Origin: CAWCDJ01 sp963836015
GTDB lineage: Bacteria > Acidobacteriota > Terriglobia > Bryobacterales > Bryobacteraceae
Length of the DNA: 64,000 nt
NCBI GenBank assembly: GCA_963836015.1
Contig: CAWIIF010000004.1
Span: forward strand, 124,001-188,000
Direction: 5' to 3'
Each line of letters begins with the position of its first letter. Positions within the stretch are counted from its first letter, which is position 1. Below, piece by piece: positions 8,789 through 16,691 of this stretch. The notes under the pieces were generated by a model that saw only the letters and a program-made list of their open reading frames with translations, did no database searches and was not told the DNA's origin. The position numbers were made by a program, and so were the translations under genes.

Positions 8789-9733
8789 ATGAAAACCATT
8801 TTGATTGCATTGGGATTGACAGCGGCCCTGGGGGCGGCGGAGTTTCCGCAGGCCCAAATCGCGAACGGCATGGTTCGCGCCAAGCTGTATCTGCCGGACG
8901 CGCAGAACGGCTACTACCGCGCCACGCGGTTCGACTGGTCGGGCGTGATCGCCAGCCTGGAATACAAGGGTCACAGCTATTTCGGTGTGTGGTTTCCACG
9001 CTATGACCCGAAACTGCACGATTCGATCACGGGTCCGGTGGAATCCTTCAGCGCGCTGTGGTTCGACGAGGCCAAGCCGGGCGATACGTTCGTCCGCATC
9101 GGAGTAGGCGTGTTGCGCCGGCCGGACGACCGCAAGGTGAACGATTTCTTTACGTACGACATCGTAGACCCGGGCAAGTGGAAGACGCGCACCAGGGACG
9201 ACTCGGTCGAGATGACGCAGGAACTGGCCGGCACGTACGTCTATCGCAAAACCGTGCGTCTCGAGAAGAAGAAACCCGTGCTGGTGCTGGAGCACAGCCT
9301 GCGGAACACCGGCAAAAAAGTGATCGAGACCAACGTCTTCAATCATGACTTCTATATGCTGGACGGCCAGCCGACCGGGCCGGACGTATCGGTGACGTTT
9401 CCCTTCGAAGTGCACATCGACCACGAGTGGCCGGGCGCGGCCGAAACGCGCGGCAAGCAGTTCGTGTATCTGAAGGAGCTGCAGCAGGGGCAGTCCGTCT
9501 TCGGCGAGATGAAGGGTTTCGGCGCGACCGCTGCCGATTACGATTTCCGGGTGGAGAACAGCAAGACCGGGGCGGGTGTGCGGCAGACAGGCGACCAGCC
9601 TCTCTCGCGCCTGTACTACTGGTCGATCCGGACCACGGCCTGCCCGGAAGCCTACAATCACCTGCGGGTGGAGCCGGGCCAGGAAGTCCACTGGCGCGTG
9701 GCGTACGAGTTCTACGACACGAAAAACAAGTGA
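8789..9733 (+). CDS. Exported protein of unknown function
   Basis: About 314 residues from ATG 8789, chosen because it opens directly into a signal peptide (MKTILIALGLTAALGAAEF); an upstream in-frame ATG at 8762 would add nine residues and spoil it. The mature part is rich in beta strands and aromatic residues, with an E/D- and W-rich core and the motif NVFNHDFYMLDG. It loosely recalls galactose-mutarotase-like beta-sandwich proteins, but no catalytic motif is recognised. It is divergent from a GH3 gene, so a role in carbohydrate handling is possible. Its stop overlaps the GTG start of the downstream phosphopantetheinyl transferase. Confidence 0.75.
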   Translation: MKTILIALGLTAALGAAEFPQAQIANGMVRAKLYLPDAQNGYYRATRFDWSGVIASLEYKGHSYFGVWFPRYDPKLHDSITGPVESFSALWFDEAKPGDTFVRIGVGVLRRPDDRKVNDFFTYDIVDPGKWKTRTRDDSVEMTQELAGTYVYRKTVRLEKKKPVLVLEHSLRNTGKKVIETNVFNHDFYMLDGQPTGPDVSVTFPFEVHIDHEWPGAAETRGKQFVYLKELQQGQSVFGEMKGFGATAADYDFRVENSKTGAGVRQTGDQPLSRLYYWSIRTTACPEAYNHLRVEPGQEVHWRVAYEFYDTKNK

Positions 9734-10389
9734 AGGAGCTGGAAAAGGATGCGGTGCATGTCTGGAGCGCCGCGCTGGACGATGCCGCGCAGGTGGAGCA
9801 TTGCCGCGCCGTATTGAGCGCCGCCGAGCGGGAGCGGGCGGGCCGCTTCCATTTCGAGCATCTCACGCGCCGGTACATCATCGGACGCGGGTTCCTGCGG
9901 GATGTGCTGGGGCATTACCTGGGGACCGGCGCGGCGGCCCTGGAGATCGAGACGGGCGAGCACGGCAAGCCCTTCGTGGCGGGAGCGGAGATTCAGTTCA
10001 ACCTGTCGCACTCGGGCGACCTGGCGGTGTGCGCATTCACGCGGGGGCGCAGGATCGGCGCGGATGTCGAATGCATCCGGACGGTGGAGGAGATCGACGC
10101 GATCGTGGGGCGCTTCTTTACGGCCGGAGAAGCGCAGAAGATCCGTTCGGCGGCAGTCCGGGAGAGGGCTTTCTTCGAATGCTGGACGCGGAAGGAGGCC
10201 TATATCAAGGGCGTGGGCGGGGGGCTTTCGATTCCGTTGACTTCTTTCGATACTACGGGTCCAGTGCCGGGATGGACGTTTGCGGAATTGCCGCCATTCG
10301 GGGATTGCGTGGGAACGGTGGCCGTGGAGGGGCCGATTAGACTGTTGCAGGTTTGGCGGTGGCCCGCCTCCGCCATCCCCAGAGCGTGA
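9730..10389 (+). CDS. 4'-phosphopantetheinyl transferase (Sfp type)
   Basis: A 219-residue cytoplasmic enzyme that transfers phosphopantetheine from CoA to a carrier-protein serine. The Sfp-family motifs are present: GRGFLRDVLG near the N-terminus, NLSHSGD, the magnesium-binding GADVE (about residue 110) and WTRKEAYIKG (about 152). The GTG at 9730 overlaps the stop of the upstream gene (GTGA), which implies translational coupling, and gives the usual family length. No polyketide, nonribosomal or fatty-acid carrier protein gene is in the window, so the partner is unknown. The 3' end overlaps the convergent symporter gene. Confidence 0.9.
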   Translation: MKELEKDAVHVWSAALDDAAQVEHCRAVLSAAERERAGRFHFEHLTRRYIIGRGFLRDVLGHYLGTGAAALEIETGEHGKPFVAGAEIQFNLSHSGDLAVCAFTRGRRIGADVECIRTVEEIDAIVGRFFTAGEAQKIRSAAVRERAFFECWTRKEAYIKGVGGGLSIPLTSFDTTGPVPGWTFAELPPFGDCVGTVAVEGPIRLLQVWRWPASAIPRA

Positions 10390-11885
10390 GGTCGCGGGTG
10401 TTCTCGTTGCGATTCGGGAAAACGAAGCTGGCGGCATAGCCGGTGGCCGAGCAGCACGAGGTGGCCGATGACGCCGATCATGTAGCTGTGCAGCGGGAAA
10501 TTGAAGCGGCCGAGATCCCAGAGCTTGCCGCCGTCCAGCGTGAGGGTGGCCCAGGCGGTGAACAGCAGGCTGGCGGCGATCCCGATGTAAGCGCCGGCCG
10601 CGCTGGCCCGCTCCGACAGGAAGGCCAGCAGGAAAAGGCCGGCCAGGCCCCCGGCCACGATCCCGGCGACGGTATACCAGAGCGACAGCGCCGAGCCGCT
10701 GGTGTGGGCCAACGCGGACGAAATCAGTACGCACAGCAGGCCGCACGCCGCGACGATCCACTTGGCGACGACCAGGCGCTGCTTCTCGGTGGAGCGGGGG
10801 CGTCTCACGCGGTAATAGTCTTCGACACCGATGGCGGCGAGGCTGTTGAAATCGGAAGAGAGGTTCGCCATGGCCGCGCCGAATAGCGCTGCCAGAAACA
10901 GGCCTGCCAGTCCGGCCGGAACGTGCGTCGTGATGAAGTGCGGAAAGACCTGGTCCGCCTTGGTCACGTAGGCCGGAAGCTTCTCAGCGGTGATGCGGTA
11001 GTAGGACCAGCAGAGCGTGCCGATCAGCATGAAGAGGGTCCACACCGGGACGCACAGCACCGCGCCGAGCGCGATGCCGCGGAGAGCGTCGCGGTCCGAC
11101 TTGGCCACCAGGTACCGCTGCACGATGGTCTGGTCGGCGGTATATTTTTGCAGGTAGTAGAAGAAGCCGTAGAGCGAGAGCACCAGGAAGGTGGGCCGGC
11201 TCAAGTCGGGAGCCATGCTGCCGAGGGAGATTTTGTGGCTGCTCCAGGCGAGGTGGAATAGCGCCGCGGGACCGCCGGGGGCGAGGAACAACAGGTAGCC
11301 CAGGCAGATGACAATGCCGATCCAGAGGACGAAGCCCTGCAGCACGTCCGCCCAGATCACGGCCTCGATTCCGCCGACCAGCGTATAACTCACGGTGATG
11401 ATGCCGACCAGGATGATGACGTTGTCGGTCTTCCACCCGGTCATGCTGCTGACGGTTAGCGCCAGAAGGTAGAAGACGAACCCCATCTTGGAGAAGTGGC
11501 CGGCCGCAAACGCGATGGAGGCGTATACGCGGGCGCCGTAGCCGAAGCGCTTGCCGAAGTATTCGTACGCGCTGACTCCGACGGCGTGCCGGAAAAACGG
11601 GATGATGACCAACCCCGTGAGCACCAGCGTCACCACCACCATGAATCCCGGTACCAGGTTCGACCAGTCGGCGGCATAGGCCGAGCCGGGGTAGGCGATG
11701 AACGTCACGCTGCTGATAAGGGTGGCGAGCAGCGAGAGGCCCATGGCCCAGGCAGGCACGCTGCGCTTGGCGACGAAGTAGCGTTCGGTGGAGGTCTGGC
11801 GGCGCGAGAAGCGGATGCCGAGGGAGACGAGCGCCGCCATGTACGCGACGATGACCAGGACATCGAGCCAGCGGGCGTTCCCCAT
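10200..11885 (-). CDS. Sodium:solute symporter (SSS family), probable C-terminal frameshift
   Basis: A 561-residue polytopic protein with about 13 hydrophobic segments and SSS features near the N-terminus: a TERYFVAKRSVPAW segment, then LLATLISSVTFIAYPG. The family couples sodium entry to uptake of sugars, amino acids, sialic acids or organic acids. It is the last gene of a minus-strand operon, 2 bases after pdxA, so it may import the operon's substrate. The last ~80 residues do not look like a transporter. Removing one G from the CTCGGCC run near 10444 restores a natural end (GYAASFVFPNRN, then about 22 residues, stop at 10337). The true gene is then probably 10337-11885. Confidence 0.85.
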   Translation of the reverse strand: MGNARWLDVLVIVAYMAALVSLGIRFSRRQTSTERYFVAKRSVPAWAMGLSLLATLISSVTFIAYPGSAYAADWSNLVPGFMVVVTLVLTGLVIIPFFRHAVGVSAYEYFGKRFGYGARVYASIAFAAGHFSKMGFVFYLLALTVSSMTGWKTDNVIILVGIITVSYTLVGGIEAVIWADVLQGFVLWIGIVICLGYLLFLAPGGPAALFHLAWSSHKISLGSMAPDLSRPTFLVLSLYGFFYYLQKYTADQTIVQRYLVAKSDRDALRGIALGAVLCVPVWTLFMLIGTLCWSYYRITAEKLPAYVTKADQVFPHFITTHVPAGLAGLFLAALFGAAMANLSSDFNSLAAIGVEDYYRVRRPRSTEKQRLVVAKWIVAACGLLCVLISSALAHTSGSALSLWYTVAGIVAGGLAGLFLLAFLSERASAAGAYIGIAASLLFTAWATLTLDGGKLWDLGRFNFPLHSYMIGVIGHLVLLGHRLCRQLRFPESQREHPRPHALGMAEAGHRQTCNSLIGPSTATVPTQSPNGGNSANVHPGTGPVVSKEVNGIESPPPTPLI

Positions 11886-11887
11886 CT

Positions 11888-12859
11888 TCAGATTCCGGCG
11901 CGACGCGTACGAGCCATGCGCGCGGCCATGCGCATGGCCTGCTTCATGCTGCGCGGGTCGGCGAGATTGCGGCCGGCGATATCGAAGGCGGTGCCGTGAT
12001 CCACCGACGTGCGGATGATGGGGATGCCGAGCGAGATATTGACGGTGCCTTCGAAATCGATGAGCTTCATCGGGATGTGGCCCTGGTCATGATACATCGC
12101 CACCACCAGGTCGTAGGCGCCGCGCGAGGCCTGAAGGAAAATGGTGTCCCCGGCGTGCGGCCCGCTGCATTGGATGCCGGCCGATTGCGCGGCCTGAATA
12201 GCGGGGCCGATGACCTGCGCATCCTCGCTGCCGAAGAGGCCGTGCTCGCCGGCGTGCGGGTTGAGTCCGCAGACGGCAATACGGGGCTGCGCGAAGCCGA
12301 GCAGCTTCATGGCCTGGTCGCCGAGCTCGATCGTGCGCAGGACGCGCGCCGTGGTGAGCTCGCAGGCGCGCCGCAAGGCGACATGCGTGGTGACGTGAAT
12401 GGTGGAGAGGCGCTCGCTGGCCAGCAGCATGCGGGATTCGGTGGCACCGCACAGCTCAGCGATGTACTCGGTGTGGCCGGAGAATTGGCGCCCCGAGAGC
12501 GTGACAGCCTCCTTGTTCAAAGGGGCGGTCACCATGGCGTCGGCGCCGCCATCGAGGCACAGCATGGTGGCGATCCGGACATACTCGACGGCCGCGGCTC
12601 CGCAGCGGGCATCCAGCTTTCCGAAAGAGAAATCCTCACGGGAGCCAAGGGCCGGCGAATCGTGCAGGCGGGCATGCGAGAGCGGAAGCCCGGTAACGCG
12701 GGAGGCCCGCTCGAGAATGGTCGAATCGCCCACGACGATCCAGTTGGCAAGCGGCGCGACCTCGGGGTCGGCGAGCGCTTTCAGCACGACTTCGGGGCCG
12801 ACTCCGGCGGGGTCGCCCATGGTGAGCACGACGGTTGGCAGGTCTGGTGTCAGGGGCAT
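11888..12859 (-). CDS. pdxA: PdxA-family dehydrogenase, probably 4-phospho-D-threonate/erythronate dehydrogenase (PdxA2 type)
   Basis: A 323-residue protein with the PdxA start TMGDPAGVGPE, the metal-binding His residues in SGHTEY and in MYHDQGHIP, and CGLNPHAGEHG. Classical PdxA oxidises 4-phosphohydroxy-L-threonine in vitamin B6 synthesis. When adjacent to a DUF1537 kinase the family is known instead (PdxA2) to oxidise 4-phospho-D-threonate or -erythronate, giving dihydroxyacetone phosphate. Here the kinase stop overlaps the pdxA start by 10 bases and no other B6 genes are nearby, so the catabolic role is favoured by context. Sequence alone does not decide between the two. Confidence 0.92.
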   Translation of the reverse strand: MPLTPDLPTVVLTMGDPAGVGPEVVLKALADPEVAPLANWIVVGDSTILERASRVTGLPLSHARLHDSPALGSREDFSFGKLDARCGAAAVEYVRIATMLCLDGGADAMVTAPLNKEAVTLSGRQFSGHTEYIAELCGATESRMLLASERLSTIHVTTHVALRRACELTTARVLRTIELGDQAMKLLGFAQPRIAVCGLNPHAGEHGLFGSEDAQVIGPAIQAAQSAGIQCSGPHAGDTIFLQASRGAYDLVVAMYHDQGHIPMKLIDFEGTVNISLGIPIIRTSVDHGTAFDIAGRNLADPRSMKQAMRMAARMARTRRAGI

Positions 12860-13869
12860 GCAAAATAATCCGCGACTTCTATCAGAGCACGAGCGTCGCC
12901 GAAGCCGCCTGACTTGGTGACCACCGGCAGGCCGTCCAGATCACCGCCGCAAAGCGTCCCGCGCGGGACGCCGGTGAGAATTTCGCCGTGCAGCTCGATC
13001 GATTCGGCGCCCAGCGCGCGGCAGACGAAGGCTGCGGTATCGCCGCCGGACAGGAACAGCGCCGCGGGGCGAACTTCGGCGATCCGTTGGCGCACCTGCT
13101 CGGGTTCGATGAGCCCGCGAGGCAGGTGAAGGACCGGCTGCGAGGGGCGCGCGGCGAGCAGGGCGGCCTGCTGCGCGACAGTGACAGGATGGTCCGAGCC
13201 GATGGCGAAGAGGACCGGTCCGGGAGTGAACGCCGGTTCCACAGGAGCGGTCCGTTTCGGAAAGGTGCGGGCGAGCGCCGAGGCCAATCCGGCGGACCCG
13301 GCCCAGAGAATGCGGCGGTCGAGCGCCAGAATCTCGGCGGCGATGCGGTCCAGGTCGCCGTCGCAGGCGGCGTCCACGGAAATCAGGCGGGCGCCCGAAG
13401 CGACGGCGCCCGCGATGGCTCCGGGCCGGATCGAAGCGCAGGGCGCGCGCAGCCACTCCGCTAGGGCGACCGGCGGAAAATCCGAATCGTGAAGCACGCG
13501 CAGCACACCCGCTTCGACGATGCGGCCCATGGCGGGAAACGCCGGTGTGATCACCGCGGCGTCGCAGCTGAACGCTTCGAGCGCGGCGGCGATCTCGACT
13601 TCGCCGCTGCCGCGAAGCGTGGAATCGATCTTCTTGAATAGGGTGCGTGCGCCGCGCACCGGCAAACAGGCCGCAAGGGCCGCAATGCGCTCGCAGATTT
13701 CGGCCGGCGGGGCATCGCGTGTACCGGTGGAATATGCCTGCACTTCGGCAGCGCCACTACCCGTCAGAAAGACGCGGGTGCGGAGGCCGCGTGCGGCGAA
13801 CGGCCCGGCGGCATCGCAGGCACCGGTAAGGTCGTCGGCGATCAGCAGACATTCGGGCGGCCGGCTCAC
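12850..13869 (-). CDS. Four-carbon acid sugar kinase (DUF1537 family)
   Basis: About 339 residues from GTG 13869, which overlaps the upstream stop (GTGA). The reading frame extends further upstream but that part is out-of-frame sequence of the neighbouring gene. The N-terminal domain begins ECLLIADDLTGACDAAGPFA and holds KKIDSTLRG; the C-terminal nucleotide-binding domain holds FLSGGDTA and TKSGGFGD, both hallmarks of the family. Members phosphorylate D-threonate, L-threonate, D-erythronate or related C4 acids at the 4-position. The protein is somewhat shorter than most characterised members (about 420 residues). It lies in an operon with pdxA and a symporter, giving kinase, dehydrogenase and transporter of one pathway. 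Confidence 0.9.
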   Translation of the reverse strand: MSRPPECLLIADDLTGACDAAGPFAARGLRTRVFLTGSGAAEVQAYSTGTRDAPPAEICERIAALAACLPVRGARTLFKKIDSTLRGSGEVEIAAALEAFSCDAAVITPAFPAMGRIVEAGVLRVLHDSDFPPVALAEWLRAPCASIRPGAIAGAVASGARLISVDAACDGDLDRIAAEILALDRRILWAGSAGLASALARTFPKRTAPVEPAFTPGPVLFAIGSDHPVTVAQQAALLAARPSQPVLHLPRGLIEPEQVRQRIAEVRPAALFLSGGDTAAFVCRALGAESIELHGEILTGVPRGTLCGGDLDGLPVVTKSGGFGDARALIEVADYFACP

Positions 13870-16238
13870 GGCACCAGCTCTCCGTCGCGGAACCGGTAAC
13901 GCCCGGCGACCGCGCCGGTGTAATCCCACGCGGTGGCCTCGCCGGTGCACTTGCCGTCCTTCCACTGCGATTCGTGTTTCTTGCGGCCGTTCGGCCAGTA
14001 TTGGGTCCAGGTGCTCGAGCCGTCCGGGCGGTGGTCCCATTCCCAGATCTTCACGCCTGCCGCAGACCACCAGGTTTCTCTGCCGGTCTTGCGTCCGTCG
14101 CGCCAGGTGGCCTCGTACCGCTTGGCGCCATCCTCGGCGTACCAGGTCTCGGGGCCGTCGAGCACGTAGCGGCCGCCGTCCGCCGACCGGCCCGACCAGC
14201 AGGCGCGCGGCTTGCCATCCGGCCACGCGGTGGACTCCTGCCAAATGCGTCCCGATGGCGCGCCGGCGGGCGTCTCGCCGGTGGAGTCCGAAAGGATCCA
14301 GGCTTCGTTCATCTCCCAGTGAAGCGAGGGGTGATTCATGCTGCTGATCAGGTGGATCACTCCGTTGGGCGCCTGCGCGGCCACCGTGTATCCCAGGGTG
14401 CCCTCGCCGTGATAGGCCCGCGACCAGCCCGGACGTTTCAGCGTGAAGGCTTCGTGCGGGAGAGTGCCGGGGAGGGTCTTTTGCTTCCAGGTGCGGCCTT
14501 CGTCGTCGGAGAGCGCGACGAAGGCGCCATGCCCGGTGATGCCGGCGGGCTGCTTGCCCTGGCGGCTCTGCCAGTCGGCGGCGAAGAAGAGGCGCCCGCT
14601 CGCCAGGCGCAGCACCACCGGCCTTTGGTTGCTGTCCAGGGCGGGGAACGGCGTTTTCGAGACCTGCCAGGATTTGCCGCCGTCGTGCGAAATCGCTTGC
14701 GGCATGAAGCCGTCGATGTTGGTGTTTTTGCCGCCGATCCCCAGGATGCTTCCATCCTTCAGCAGCACGAACGTGGTGTGGCGCCCGGCGGTGCGGCCGC
14801 CGGTGTCCTGCCAGGTCTTGCCCTCGTCGCGGCTGGCCCACAGGAGGGATTCGCCGCCCACCGCGTCGGAGGCCACGTACATGGTTCCCTCCTGGCCGCG
14901 GAAGGCGCTGGTGATGGGCTGCGGCCAGTAGCCGCCGATGGGGCCGGTCAGGATCGGAAGAACGATCGGGCTCCAGGTGGCGCCGCTGTCGGTGGAGGTC
15001 TGCCAGCGGAAGGGCACGCCTGTAAGGCCGGCGCCGCCGCCGAAGAAGTGGACCGTGCCGCCGTCGGTCCACAGCAGCGCGCTCTGGTCGTTGACGTCGG
15101 GAAGGTCGTAGAACGGAGCCGGCATATCCCACTGGTCGCTGCCGAAGCGCAGGCGGGTCGCCACGAAGCTGGTGTTGGCCTGGTACTCGTCGGAGGGTGT
15201 GGAGGCGGAAAAGAAGACCGCCAGCAGGTCGCCGTTCGGGCAGACCGTGAGTCCCGCGGAATGATTATGGCCGAGGATGGAGGGGTCGAGGCCGGCGGCG
15301 CGAATGGTATCCGGCATTTCGTCTTCGGGGGGAACCGGCAGCAGGTAGCGACGCCGGAACCAGGGCTTGCGCGGATCGGGCGCGTTCGCGACGTGCTCGC
15401 CGCGCGGCTTGACGAACTGCTCGGTGAATTTCGGCTGCGGATCGGCGGGCGCGGTCGCGGGCATGGGTGCTTCGACGATGCGGAAGCCGATGTTGTGGCG
15501 GCCGCGGAACCCGGGCGGCACGCCGGCGCGGTTGGCGGAGCGGCGATAGTAGGGCAGGGTACCGTCGGTCGGCTCTTTTCCCGGCCCCATGATGCCTCCG
15601 CCGCGCACCACGCGGGCCAGGCCGGTGCGCGGCCCCACCGGGTCCACCTGCGGCTCCGGCGAATAGGGACCGTACCAGTCCAGCACCCACTCTGCCGCGT
15701 CGGTATTCATGTTCTTCAAGCCCCAGGCGTTGGGCTGTCCGCTGGAGGGCGGCTGGCCGCCACCCGGGAACAGGCCGGTGGATCCGGCGCGTGCGGCGTA
15801 CTCCCATTCCGCTTCGGTGGGCAGGCGGTAGCTCCTCTTCTCTTTACGGCTGAGCCATTCGCAGAAGGCTACGGCATCCTCCCAACTGACGCCGGTGGCG
15901 TAGGGAGCGAAGCGGCCGGTGCCTTCCTGCTCGTCGAAACGGAAGCGGGCGAACTGTTCGGCGGTGATCTCGGTCTCGGACATGAGAAAGTCGTGCGTGA
16001 TCCGGACCTCGTGAACCGGCCGCTCGTCCGGGTCGCCGTCCGGGAGCAGCGCGAACTGTTTCAGCTGCTTGGGGTTGGTGGGCTGGTCGCTGCCCATGCG
16101 GAATGTTCCAGCCGGGATCCGCAGCATCCGGATTCCGATGGAGTTCACCCGCTCGCCGGACGAAGGATTCTGCGCCAGTGCCGCCGCCCAAAGCAAAGCG
16201 CCGAATGCCGCGGCGGCCGGGATGGTTCGTCTCTTCAA
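13866..16238 (-). CDS. Exported SUMF1-like / sialidase-like (BNR) / MORN-type repeat fusion protein
   Basis: A 790-residue exported protein with three parts. After a signal peptide (ends near residue 22) comes a SUMF1/FGE-sulfatase-like domain (about 35-255; MLRIPAGTFRMGS, LPTEAEWEYAARAG, GFRIV). It lacks the catalytic cysteine, reading YYRRSANR where active enzymes have a CRSAYR-like motif. A six-bladed sialidase-like propeller (about 300-660) carries four Asp boxes: STDSGATW, SRDEGKTW, SHDGGKSW, SDDEGRTW. A C-terminal tract (about 690-785) contains MORN-variant repeats (GPETWYAEDGAKRYEATW, YWPNGRKKHESQW). The start is TTG with AGGAGG four bases upstream. First gene of the C4-acid kinase operon; probably binds or cleaves an external glycan. 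Confidence 0.85.
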   Translation of the reverse strand: MKRRTIPAAAAFGALLWAAALAQNPSSGERVNSIGIRMLRIPAGTFRMGSDQPTNPKQLKQFALLPDGDPDERPVHEVRITHDFLMSETEITAEQFARFRFDEQEGTGRFAPYATGVSWEDAVAFCEWLSRKEKRSYRLPTEAEWEYAARAGSTGLFPGGGQPPSSGQPNAWGLKNMNTDAAEWVLDWYGPYSPEPQVDPVGPRTGLARVVRGGGIMGPGKEPTDGTLPYYRRSANRAGVPPGFRGRHNIGFRIVEAPMPATAPADPQPKFTEQFVKPRGEHVANAPDPRKPWFRRRYLLPVPPEDEMPDTIRAAGLDPSILGHNHSAGLTVCPNGDLLAVFFSASTPSDEYQANTSFVATRLRFGSDQWDMPAPFYDLPDVNDQSALLWTDGGTVHFFGGGAGLTGVPFRWQTSTDSGATWSPIVLPILTGPIGGYWPQPITSAFRGQEGTMYVASDAVGGESLLWASRDEGKTWQDTGGRTAGRHTTFVLLKDGSILGIGGKNTNIDGFMPQAISHDGGKSWQVSKTPFPALDSNQRPVVLRLASGRLFFAADWQSRQGKQPAGITGHGAFVALSDDEGRTWKQKTLPGTLPHEAFTLKRPGWSRAYHGEGTLGYTVAAQAPNGVIHLISSMNHPSLHWEMNEAWILSDSTGETPAGAPSGRIWQESTAWPDGKPRACWSGRSADGGRYVLDGPETWYAEDGAKRYEATWRDGRKTGRETWWSAAGVKIWEWDHRPDGSSTWTQYWPNGRKKHESQWKDGKCTGEATAWDYTGAVAGRYRFRDGELVP

Positions 16239-16327
16239 CGTGCCTCCTGTTCAGGTTGGTGCGGACTAGCCCGTTTCACACTTGATCCTAAACCCTTTCG
16301 GGGATGACGGTTTCATGGCCGGCCAAC

Positions 16328-16333
16328 TAATCT
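16328..16333 (+). promoter_or_regulatory. -10-like TAATCT six bases before start codon
   Basis: TAATCT ends six bases before the ATG at 16340, with ATGACG (four of six matches to TTGACA) 18 bases further up. This spacing would place the transcript start at or next to the A of the ATG, that is, a leaderless mRNA. A GAAGG stretch lies one base from the ATG, too close for normal ribosome binding. Confidence 0.4.
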
Positions 16334-16339
16334 GAAGGT

Positions 16340-16681
16340 ATGGGAGGCGTACTCGAGGGCATACCGGACCTCGCGGCGATACGGGGAAGCCGAGGGGTTT
16401 CATTGCGCCAGATCGCAGACGCGACCCGAATCGGTCTCTTCTACCTCAAGGCAATTGAAGGTGGAGAGATCCACAAACTGCCGCCTGGTATTTACGCTCG
16501 CAGTTATATCCGGCAGTATGCTCGCGCCATCGATTATGACGAAGCGGAGTTATTGCGCCGGTTCGCACTGACGGCCGGCGGGGAGGAGGACGGGACGCCA
16601 CCTGCAACTGGCGGGCTGATGAATCGCGTCATGCAGTTCTTTCATCCGACGCTGCACAGCCGCACGGAAGGTTCGCGATAA
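16340..16681 (+). CDS. RodZ-like helix-turn-helix protein
   Basis: A 113-residue cytoplasmic protein with an N-terminal HTH_25/RodZ-like domain (about 8-75): RGSRGVSLRQIADATRIGLFYLKAIEGGEIHKLP followed in the next residues by GIYARSYIRQYARAIDYD. The phrase G-x-Y-x-R-x-Y-I-R-x-Y-A is typical of the RodZ N-terminus. RodZ normally continues with a membrane segment and a periplasmic domain; this one ends with a short unstructured tail, so it is a stand-alone HTH, perhaps a cytoskeleton adaptor or DNA-binding protein. It is convergent with the next gene. Confidence 0.8.
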   Translation: MGGVLEGIPDLAAIRGSRGVSLRQIADATRIGLFYLKAIEGGEIHKLPPGIYARSYIRQYARAIDYDEAELLRRFALTAGGEEDGTPPATGGLMNRVMQFFHPTLHSRTEGSR

Positions 16682-16691
16682 AACGGCGCTC

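Noticed and set aside
12850..15132. A 760-residue minus-strand frame
   Set aside because: Only the part from 13869 downward encodes the DUF1537 kinase; the N-terminal part is arginine/proline-rich antiframe sequence of the SUMF1 fusion gene.
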